Shown piece by piece: positions 36,501 to 48,500 of a DNA stretch of 64,000 nucleotides. The notes beneath the pieces are model-generated. The model saw only the letters and a list, made by a program, of their open reading frames with translations, had not been told where the DNA came from and did not search any database. This stretch comes from Notospermus geniculatus (Eukaryota; Nemertea; Pilidiophora; Heteronemertea; Lineidae): positions 185,289-249,288 of the forward strand of contig NMRB01000699.1 in NCBI GenBank assembly GCA_002633025.1, given 5' to 3'. Position 1 is the first letter of the stretch; the number at the start of each line of letters is the position of its first letter. The position numbers and the translations under genes are program-made.

Positions 36501-39500
36501 AATACATCAATTCATTATTTTCCATTTCGTATTTTCTCTCCAAGGCACAGAATTAGAAAAATTCCACCCATAGGCACTCGCTTGCAGTCGACCTCAAGAT
36601 GGGAGTGGCTAACGCATATAAATCATTGAATTGTGTTTGTTGCCCTCGTTATTCAACATTTTAGCACCCATCATTTGAATAGTGGATGAAAGAATTGAAG
36701 TATTTGTTGTGGTTGTTGCCAGTATCAACCAGCACTACCACAGGAGAGGTGACAACCTACTTTGTCACACCTTTGCCACCTGGAGAGGGTATGAAAGGAC
36801 CCACGACTCCAGACAGATCCAGGCTTTGGAAGCCAGGGAATAGTGTTGTCCTTTGTATATTCACCAAGTCCAAGGTGTGTAAATGCTGGGCATATTGTCC
36901 ACACCCACTGTCGTTAAATACCGGGGGCCACAATTATTAGGCCACCTCTTCGCCAAATCTCTTCCATTTCACCATAAAATATCGATATTTCAACCATTTC
37001 GGTCCAATGGCCTCAGCAATCAAAATGTTGGAATATTCAAACAAACCTAAACTTACCTAAATTGAACCATATCGATCTTATCTCAAAGGCTGTCACTCTT
37101 CTCATGTCTTTGTACCTGAAAGTAGACAATTTTTATGATAACTTCATTAAATTCTCAAAAGATGGCCTGGCCAGTCCGAAATATTTCTTCCAGAAACTTC
37201 CACATATGTTCATCTGTCCAGCATCTTAAACAATCATATCTCACAGGTGCCTAGCAGTATCCACAAAGAAATATTTAAAAGCTCCTCCCTACCTCGCTAT
37301 GATCTTGCTCCTCTTCAAACCCGTGAAGTTCTCTAATTGTAGAGTATCCTGGGTCAGGAATGCAATCGCACAGTGGAAGAAGTTGTTCCAGAGCTGAAAT
37401 CATAGGCAACTCAGTAAACATATTGAATTGAAAGTAATGTGAGCCAAGTACAGCATAATTGGGTGAATTAACATCAGCAGGAGGAAATGAGAATTACCTG
37501 AATTTCAAACGGATTGTAGAACCTTTCCCGGAGTGTTTTGGCTATTGACTGTAGGGTCTTCAAGAACACACTGAAATACACAGGGCCAGACTAGACGTCA
37601 TCAACGACAACAGTACATGTACCTGTACATGCATGCATACAACACTATATAACTGCCACTACACATGGTAGGATGTCTATTTGTAAAGAGGACATACCGT
37701 ACATCATCAAAGACATAAAGGGCCGTATGCACCAACGAAGATTATCTTGAACTCAGGTTGAGCCACAACTTTTCCATTGTCACATCATGCCCCGGCAAAT
37801 CTGAACAACTGAAAAGCTGTGGCTCAACCTGAGTTCAAGATAATCTTCGTTGGTGCATACGGCCCAAAAGGTTCTCTTACACGTGAGAATTTCCTTGTGC
37901 CAGTTGACTCTAAATGGGCAACAATTCACACAAGTCGGTTTCGTTACGACTTATGCCCTGACCAGCTACACAAATAACTGCCCATAGTCAGCTGAATTCG
38001 GTGCCGTGATATTCGACAGCTTGTCCTGACAAGCGATCCAATAACTCCTACCCTCACTCACTCCAAGGGAAGGGAGTGTAATCGGAGGGCGAAGTGACCA
38101 TAGGCCCTGATTTGTCATGATGAATACTACACAGTTTCCCACTGCATTTTGCGGTGAGAGTGCAGTTTTCACACGGTTTCATGACAGTCCTTCAATATTT
38201 AGCAAAATTTAGCGAAGTATTTTGCGTCTTATCCCAGTGTTTGTGAACGCCGCACCACTCGCGACAAAACTCGGCAGAAACCGCTGGAGTGGAATCGGCT
38301 ATTAGTCTTTCTCACCTGTTTTGTATCATGATCATCTCATTCCAATCATATGGGTAGATGTTACGTAAGACGAGATCACGTATGACCATTAGAATCTCCA
38401 TCAGGAAGTCGAGAAGTTCTCGTTGCGACTGGAAGCTGTTGATGTACTGCTGGTAGTGGTCATCCGTCATCTGGTGAAGAATGCTGATGACCACGGCAAC
38501 ACAGGGGCCCTGGGGGAAGGAGAGGAGAAATGTCAACAAGGTGCAGCTTGCAAATTCCATAACATTGTTTCTAAAGAGGTCAGAGGCCTGGTGTGATAGA
38601 ATCCAATGCCTTCCTTCAAGTATTCAGTTAGTTATTAAAGGGCTCAGCCCATATCAAGGCCTTATTGGCTCTTATCAGTGGTACATCTTGCCATCTTGAC
38701 TGAAAGGCTTTGGATGGGAGGTTTGGGGGAGAAGTGAATATACCCGATTTGGGATTTCGTCAGTCACCTCTCAGAGGCGAAACTACAGTATCATTAAAAT
38801 AATTTCAGTACGAAATTCTACATTTAGAGAGAAAGCAAATGAGTCTGTTCCATTTCAGGGATTTTTACAACTGTTTAACATTGACCTTCGAAGTGTCATT
38901 CATATATCATGACTTTGTACAGCAAGGAAATAGCAGCTGATATAAAGACAATTTTATTTAGTTCTGCTGATGACAGCCAGGCTCTCCAAGTTCTGAAGAG
39001 GACGTTTGCGTAAGGACATCCTGAGTTCATAAGGGGTTCTACACAGTTGCTCCCCTATATGGGAGTATAAAAGCACCCCTGATAACATCAGGATGGATGT
39101 AGCAATTTATAAGTTAATCAAAATAGCGAAAGGTGTATAATACAGAATCTTTCAACTACAAGCTTTTTACAAATAGGGAAATAGGGTGTTGGTTACTTCT
39201 TATGGGGGGGGGGGACCAAAGTTTGTTTGAAGTTAGGAAACAAGATTCAACAAGGTTTATGTCCAAAGCGGAGCCCTCTTTGTCCCAGGAGTACATATTT
39301 CACACACAGTCTTTTGGGGGGGATTTGAGGTCATGATATTTTGAAGCCAGGTACCATAGGAAAATTCATAGGTTATGTCCACAGCGGAACCCTCTTTGGC
39401 CCAAGGGTAATTATTTTACACTTTTCTGGGAGGCAATGATGTTCACAAAGAAAAACACAACCTTTCAGAGCTTGAAAATACGGATTTGGCTCAGCAACCA

Positions 39501-42500
39501 GAAATGTCTCCAGACAATTTTGCATCTGGAGAGGTTACGTCTGAAAGCGCAATGCTAATTTCAACTACCAGGTACCTCTCTATGAACAGGTCCAGACAAC
39601 TACCTTCTCTGGAGCTAAATGGAGCTCTCTGTGGTGTTTTTGCCCTCAGGCAGACTATTTTCAAGCCCTGACTATTCGCATACTCACAGTGTGGTGCAGA
39701 TTCGGTAGGGGGATGTTTTGAATGTCCGCGTCCTGCAACCATACTACACGCATACAACAGGATTGATTGGGACTAGATGGATGTTGTGGTATGTTTCTCT
39801 GGGATTTGACCATAACAAATTATTCCTTTATAGCATTATTTCGGATTTTCCGAACAAAACACCAATGGGGTAGATGCATATACATGTACTGGCTGGCAAA
39901 TGGGTTAACCAGAGACAACCAACCAAAAAGGTTTCAGTGATAGAAATTAGCTGTAAACAACATTTGAAAATAAGAAGTTGGTTACGTGGTATATCCTCCA
40001 CCTCGTGGCGTTAGACATGCACAGTTGTCATTAGTAAAGCCATTAGTGTATTCAGGGGGTAGTTGCACTCCAGACATCACTTCATCAATTCAGGTCTCAA
40101 CACAAACTACCAGCTGCCTAAATGTACCGGTAACCTGAAAATGCTAATGTTGTGCCTCCAATCGGCAGGCTAGTCAATATCAGGAGATCTAGACACAGTA
40201 AAAAGGACACTTTGACACTCTGCATCACGATGCATGGTCCCCCTGTATCAAGAATCAGCACTAAAGAAGATTTCGTATTCAGGATTGCAATTTGTTGAGG
40301 CAGAACTTCACAAACCACAAACAGTCATTCATTATCATCTACAGGGACAAACAAAGTTTTCCAAATCATGCAAACTATCATGACATGGAAAATGGAACTT
40401 TTAATAGAATTAAAATTGCTACTACCTGCAGTGCCTATTTCAGAGAACCAGGACAAATGAAAACATGCAATGATAAATGAAGTGTGACAGTAGACACTAT
40501 CGAATGGTGTTAGTCATTTCATGGTTACATGTTGGTATTAAGTTCTTGAGAGGATCATCAGCTTAAAGTATGAGTGTGAGAGTTTTTTTTAATCATAGGC
40601 AACATAAATTCTGAAGTTGTATAACTTTGTTGCTTTTGGCATGAAAACTCCAATTTGAGGTCATCAGGGGTTTGTGGGCAATGACAGATGGAAGCGTGCC
40701 CTCTCACCCATGATAAACAACTCAGGTTGTAATAACTCTCAAGTCTCACTCTCATACGGATGACGTTATGATACTATGTCTATAGGACATAGGACTCAAA
40801 ACAAGGACATACTTGTTTATTAGATTGTGTGTTGACGGAAAGATCTTTGACAGCTTTCATTCTCACCCTGATTTTCTCTAGAGCTTTCGTAACAGAGCTA
40901 TGTCTCTTCCTTTGAGCCTACAAAGTGTTTGATAGTACAAAGTAGAAAATATCCAACAGGGAAAAATGTGGTCAATTCATTAGCCTAGTAGAAACTACAA
41001 GAAACTTTCTTCTCATTCAGTGTTATTGACCCTTTCTGACAAGTTAGAGTACAAAGTGTGAACCGACTAAGAGTCAAACCTACAACCTCTTGGACAGGAA
41101 TCCAATACCCAGTCACTGATCCATAACTCAGGGCTGCTTACCCTCAAATTTTCATTTGTGTAAAATGATCCCAAAAATTGTGTATGTTTCAAGTATTTTG
41201 TGTATTTTTACCCCAGGACGTTCATTTGTCTAAAATCACCCCACAAATGTGTATTTTCCAGGTAGACTGCGTATTCATATACCGAGGGTGTATGAAATTA
41301 CCACAACAAATGTGTATTTTCCAAAAAATTATGCAAATTTGCAAAAAATGTGCATTAACTGTCATGATATATGTACACGTACGACTGAAAATAAATAATA
41401 TTCGCCTTCCTTTTCAGTGTTTCATACAGAGGGGGGGACCCCATGATTGAGGCAAGGGGGATATCCCCCCTTGAGTTTGCAGACTAACCTTTTTCAAATA
41501 TCACTATTTTCACTTCAGTAGGGTTTTTCTTTAATTTGTTACATTTCAAATGCAATTTTCATGCAGAAGGAAGACTAATTTTGCATTTTGGAGTGTAAAA
41601 AATGACTCTGGAGGCCATTTTTAGCCAAAAAAAACCAAAATTTTTTTTTCAAAAACAAATTTTGTTTTCAAAAACATTTTTTTCCAATTTTTTTGGTTGA
41701 AAATCCTGGCGGAAACCCTGCTTTTGATAAAGACGTCGCATGAAGTCCGATTTTACAGAACTGGGACAACTTCTCACAAAAGGAACTGCACCCGATGGCA
41801 GCATATTCTTTCTTCACATTCTTGGCCTTCTAACCTAGGCCATTGGCCTTGGGTGGGAAGGGGTTAATACACATTATTGGCCTACAATCCTTGTTGAATC
41901 TAGATAGATATCTTATTAGACACATTAGCGTTGGGTGGGAAGGGGTTAACACCAGATGATTGACCTACAATCCTTGTTGAATCAAGATAGATATCTTATT
42001 AGACCCCTTGGCCTTGGATGGGAAGGGGTTAACACCACACATGATTCCCGGGACATGATTGGCCTACTACAGAAAAAATCTTCCAAAAATGTAGTGTTGT
42101 TATTGATATACCCTATACAAAGTAGCAGTGTCGCCATCTAGTGCTAACTTGATGACTCATGCACAGACTGCCATGCATACACACTGGCCCAGTTTTCCCG
42201 CCAAAAGATCGTCGATGACCAATGAGGCTCTGAAGTGAGATAAGTTGTTTAAGTAAATATCTCCTTACTGGAAGAAATATAGCAAACAAATTTGATATGA
42301 CTGGAAAGTGCATTCTTTCTGCATTACAGCCAAATAGATTATACAGGAATTCAGTCAGGGGTTTGAGAGAAATGGACTTGGAAATATAACAAGCTCTGTC
42401 AGATTAAAGGTTGAAGTCGGGTCACTTCAGCGATTGCCGCCCGACGCTGACGGCACGGTTTGATTTTTGAGACCAGCGCGGGAACAGAGTTTGTCATTCT

Positions 42501-45500
42501 CAGGTCCACACTTGAAATGCGTAATAACACAGAAATGACATCGTACTTTACAATTTATTACGTATTTTTAGGGTGTTTTTACAACGTATTTTCAGATCAA
42601 AATAGTTGCGTAGAAAACGGCCAGAAAAACGTAGTGCGTAAAATCGGTAGTCACCAGCGTACAAAATATGTGAATTGCGTAGGGGTAAGCAGCCCTGATA
42701 ACTCATCATGCTGACACAGATAGAGGTAAAAACATGCAGAAACTAAAAGTTGGGCTGCATTCAAGGGAGAGATCACCTGGACTGGGGTTACTTACAATAT
42801 GTGGTCCATCTCGGTCCAGTTTGAACACTGTTTTAATCAGAGTCCTCAAGTTGGTGAAGAGGATTGTTCCCACATCGTTGTAGACAGATCCCTGAAAAGG
42901 AATATTTTGGATATGGAAACACAAAGATTTTACTTACATACCAGGTAATAGATTCAGCCGCCTACGGCATGAAACTGATTAATAATAAAAGTATTATTTT
43001 GGGAATACGGGTGGTTATATCCACAAGATGTTACAAAATAAAGACTGGAGCATGTCTGGAGTTGCTGGAGAGACTTGAACCTCTCAACAAATGACCAGGA
43101 TCAATGACCTTACGAGAGACGGGCACCGATGTGTCCTCTGCACCTCCCGATAACCTGCATTCCACAACATCAAGGATTTGCCCTTTTTTCAGTTTTGTAC
43201 TCGACTATCTTTCAGACCTGAATTTGTGAGCACATGGATCGAGATACTGTATTATTAGCTTTTTGGACAATATTGGGTGAATTAATGTACCGGTACATGT
43301 ACATTAGGAGGAAACAAGAGTGCTGGAGAAAACGTGTGCTGTCAGAGAGATTCACCCTTCTTACCACATGAAGAATGGGCCCAACCAGGAATTGAACCCT
43401 CAACCTCAGAGGTGACAGGTGCCATTTCCACTGCACCACTCTGACAGCCCAGGGAAGATTGGATAGAACCAGGTAAGGAGAGAACGGAAAAGGATCTTAT
43501 TAAGATAATGCTCCACATACAAATTTTCTCACATCAATTGGCTCTCTACGGGCAACTTAACCATAGAAAACTATGTTAACAATGGCAAATTGCCCATTGA
43601 GAACCGCCAGGCACGCGAAAACCCTGAAGTGGAGCAGTATCTTTAGCCAACAAAAATATCCTGGCTCATCAGAGTCTGTTAGTTTCTCGCAAATGAAAGT
43701 TAAAGAAGACAGGAAGATAACGTTACCTTGCTTACCACGTCCCCGGAGAAGAGAATGTTGAGGATGTCACTCAAAATAGTGATGCAGATTTCAATTTCAT
43801 CTTGTTCCTCGAGTAACTCGTGGATGTGCGTCATGATCATCGGCATCAACAGGACACGACATTCTGAAATTTTAGCACAGAAATGTCGAAATATTTGTTA
43901 ATAGGAAACACCACCCACATGTAGAACTACAGTCACAGCTATGTGGAAGTTAATGCTGATTCAGCCAAAGTTATTGCTGATTTGAGCCCTGGTACTTACC
44001 GACTAGAAGAAACATCTTGCTGTGTACTATATCACTGATACACTGCATTTTCTGTCTGGTCAGACGATCTTTTGGCACATTATTGATGAACTCAACCAAG
44101 ATTAGACTGAAAATACATGTAGGAAACAGACCATGAAATGGCTTTCTGGCTTGGAATCCTGCCTGAGCCATGAGACAAATCTTCCCCGGCTCTTCATGCT
44201 TGTCACATGGGATAGTTGAAAGCTGTGGTGCCTCGTACTTTGTGCCTTTGCTAGGGCGAGAAAAGACCCATCCAATTGAGGATTGTGAGTAGCTTGAGAT
44301 GGCCTCTTCCATTACCTGGGACGATAACGCTTTGCCTTTTGTCCTGATGGAAAATTTCCAATATAATCAATGAGAATATCACAAAATGACAGATTTCAAA
44401 CTACACTTACCTAAGTTCTTGAGGATCAAACACAGTCATCACAAATGGTACTGTCGCGGGAAGGTACTTGAGTGCTGCCCCCTGCTGGAGGACAGTGGTA
44501 TTCGATGTGTACATCATCAGGATGTTCAAAGCAGTAAATAACTGCTTCAGTGCCATTTCAAACTGCTGTTTTCCCCGGTTTTCATTCAAACTGTAAAGAA
44601 TGTAAGCGTACTGAATGATATGATTTTACATGAGGATTTTCTCACTGTGTTCTGTAAACCAATGCTTAGGGAGATAATTTAGTCTTCGGAAAACACACAC
44701 GCCCGACTGGACTTGATCAAACAACAATATATGCCTACATATTGAACAACACCATTCCCTGCATTTGGGGGAGCATTTGAAGTTTCACCCGATCATTTCT
44801 ATTATTCTGACAACTTACGCAGCAAACAGCAACCGGGAACGTGTGACAAACTTCATGAGATATTCCAAGGATTTCAGCGCCCTCAGCAGGTTATCCTGAT
44901 AGCCACTCTCCTTCTCTTCTGCACGGTCAACATAGAACTTCAGAACGTTGATGAGTTTACTGAAAATCGGAGAAAATGTACAAAGTGTCAATTAAAACTG
45001 GTCAGTTTTGTAAGTGTACACGAGGAGGACAAGACAGTTTTAGGCTGTCAGAATGGTGAAATGGAAAGAACAGCAGCTGTCAGCTGGGAGCTTCCTGTAG
45101 ATAGAGAGTCAGAGAGCGACTCTCTTTTGAAAGGTGCAGGTTTTACTCACTTGTAAACCAACGTAGCGCTGAATTCTGACTCGATATAGTTATCCATAAT
45201 CGGCCTGAACTGGTTGTATTTCCGATCAGATATCAGACCAATGATGAAGACAAGGGCATCGAAGACTAGATTATCATAATAATCTGACTCGGAGTGCTGC
45301 ATCAGGATGTTGAACAGTGCATCAAGGGTATCTTGAAGAAACTGAAAAAAAATTGTCACATTGCAAACAAGTTTATGCAAAGTAGGAGGAAACTGCAGTG
45401 CCGAGAGAAAAATCGCAAGGTGAAATCTAAATGCCCTACTCGGAAACAATGAACTAGTTCTTACAAAACAACTGAAGTGCACAAGAAATCTAGTCCATGA

Positions 45501-48500
45501 TATTAGGCAATGAGAAGAAATTTTATTTTTCATCACTTTTAGAAGCACCAACTTTACCTTTACAATTTCACCGCCGTCCACTTTCATGATGGACTGTAGA
45601 TGTTGTTTCAGTCCCATGGTGTTGTCTCTCCAGTTCAACAATCCAAGTAGGTCAACTGAAAAGGAGTGATATGGTATTCAGTGGAACCTCCTTTTAGCAA
45701 ACACCTCTGCCAGGGAGATACCTCTGTATTATGGACACCAAAGTTCAGTCCTGAACAGGCCATTTCTTATTCAGGGGTTCCAGTCATTGTGTGAATATGT
45801 TTCCACGAACTTTTCCAATCACTATGTGAATGTATTCACATGAACTTTTCAAAAAAATTGAAATTTTTTCAACCCTGAGTCACATTGCTCTATACTGGTT
45901 TCAATGAATGCTTTGGCACATCAAAATGGGCAACATACTGTTATGTGTGAGCTTTGTTGAGACAGCCAACGTTGAAATCTGGAACGAATCCTTTCCAGCA
46001 TACACCAACGAGCCGGACTGAATCTGAAGTTTACTCAGGGATGTCGTCACAGGCCCTTTGAGTTCCAACTCTTGTCTTGTTGGCGGAAGATCGAGGTAGA
46101 TGCTGCTGTCGTTCTTTTTTCCATCAATCTGAAGAAAATATGTGACATATGAGGAGAGGTCCCAACCATGGAGACAGAAAAAATTCACAAACCAGCACGC
46201 TCGTTTACACTTTGGATTGAAAACATTTTTGGATTGAAAACTCTTGGCCTACAAACGTATTCCACAACTGGCCCATCCATCAAAAGACTCAACTTTTGGG
46301 CTGTCAATCAAACCCAAGTTCTGGGCCATCAATCAAGCCCAGTGTAGCTAGAACAGCTATCAAAAGTTGATACGTGTGACTTTGAGAAGGTGCTAAAAGA
46401 AGCTAAGTCCATGCATGAAAACTGTGGGTCAACATGCGCTACAGTCTGTTCCAGTTTTTTGCACTTCTTTTTTGTCGACAAGAAACCACATAGCCCACAA
46501 TCACATCGCCAATAATTTCTGACTGAATACCAGCTGCATGCTTGCCAAAGAATAACACTCAGAATTAGATGTCAGTCAGGAGTGACGGGCAATGTAATTC
46601 TGGGTTATGAGGTTTTCTGGTCGCAGCAAATGACTAAGTTCAACGAGTGCAAAAATCACCCTCTATTACCGGTACTATGGAACTGACTTTATAGATTTTT
46701 CCTTGATAAAACGCAATACATGAATTCAACAGAATCCAAATGTGATAGAATTAAGTGAATTTGGCAAAAAGGCAATACTGGAAAACAAAGCAGGTATAAG
46801 ACACTTTTGGTACATTGTACTATTTGTAACAGGACAGACATGTAATACATATGTACGTGTAGGTTTTCAACTAATGCAGGAATCAGTTCTGTTACTGATG
46901 TACACATGGTCAGCTACGCACATCTAAGGAAAGACACTTAGCTATGCAACTGTAGGTGGTGCCAATATTTGAACTGCTTTGAGTAAGAATACTCCAAATT
47001 GCATTGACAAAATACGCATGAAATAACCTATGCTTGCATTCCTTGGAGTGATTTGGGGAAAGCAGTCAAAAAGTGATTTAGGAGAGAGCAGGGGCCTGTT
47101 TCATAAAGTGACTTTAAGCTAATGGTACCTTTAACTAAATGGAAACTGCAATGAGTTAATGGTACCATTAGCTTAAAGCCACTTTATGAAACAGGCCCCA
47201 GAGCTTTAGGGTAAGCAATAAGTTCTAATGGTTTTGACTAAATGTTTTCATTGCTACAAGTTGATAGAGTATGATGAAACCATAGATAATTGCAACGTTT
47301 AAAGAGGTGAAACAAGAACATAAATGCAGATGGAGAAACTGTGGACATACAACTTCATGTTTTGAACCACGGTTCATCTGGAAAGCAGAACAGTTCAAGA
47401 CAGAAACATTACATTTCTGGACACAGAATGATACATGTTAAGTCCTCAGCAAGTTTATGGAATGAAGGAAGAATCATGAGCCTATGGAGGAAAGTTTTAT
47501 TTACAAAGTGACATCCTCCCAAGCATGTGAAGAACCTGACTGGGAATCGTACCATCCACTCAGTGGCAACAGATACCTAAGTTTTCAGTATGCTACTTGT
47601 ACAACATGTAAGCTTATATTAGCAAATAAAGTCTATTCAAAAGCCCCTAGGTGTCATGCTCACCTTGTAAACCAGAAGATCATGAATGCCATCAGGTAAC
47701 GTGGTCCCATTACTCTGTTTTAGCCTCACATATGACATGGCAAAGGGTTTTTCTTGTTTGTCTTTGGCTGAAACAAAATTCCCCAGAACATAATAAAAGA
47801 CATCTTTTGTTTAACCCTTGAAATGCCAGACGCAAGATCGTTGACAAGAAATTCCGAAACTTTAGTTCCACCAGTTCAGATCAGGTCAATTTTGGAAACA
47901 CAAATATGATGTTGGCCCTGGTCATTTTCATTCTGTACAGATATCTACACACAAAGTAATTCATTAATTGAGCATATTGCTGTGTTGTGCTTACACTGAC
48001 CTTCAATAGATGATCTATGGCGAAATAGAAACTTAAGATGTGACCCGTTGAATTCCTCGATGGGTAGTGTCACCTTGACTGTCTCGTACCACTTAGGCTT
48101 ATCCTCATGGTAATACACCACACTCTTGTATTCACTGCCCATCTTACCACCAGCACCAAGACTCACAACCTCCTGTCAAAAAAGATGGACAATATTTGTT
48201 AGTTTTCAGGTATTCCTGTTGAACTGTATGATCACCAAATTGTTTGTTTCCTCAAGACTTATGCTGAAACCAATGACAGAAACAACTGCTCATAGTATTG
48301 CCCCATAGAGAACCACTCATGCCAGAAATGTCCTACGTGGTGTGGCGCCTCTTGGCTTACCTCAACACTTTCTCCATCCCTATTGCACACGACCATTGAC
48401 ACTTCAACATTAAGTGACTTGTTCCCCCGATTAAACTCTCCCTGCACAACCTGTATGTACATGTCATTCCGCACATCACCTGTGGATGGAGTAGGAAGGA

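Larger units (their letters stand above)
36329..45341 (-). other. DOCK1: DOCK exons 18-28: central armadillo-like helical region
   Basis: Exons 45341-45151, 44959-44819, 44590-44411, 44106-44000, 43863-43736, 42891-42796, 38509-38316, 37570-37498, 37393-37293, 37115-37057, 36495-36329. Recognisable blocks: [100 protein letters not shown]. The 4.3-kb intron 38510-42795 is the longest in the gene. It holds a hAT-like MITE (41415-41720), a tandem repeat (41841-42040) and a degenerate duplication (39245-39330/39374-39440), but no exon. Confidence 0.92.
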
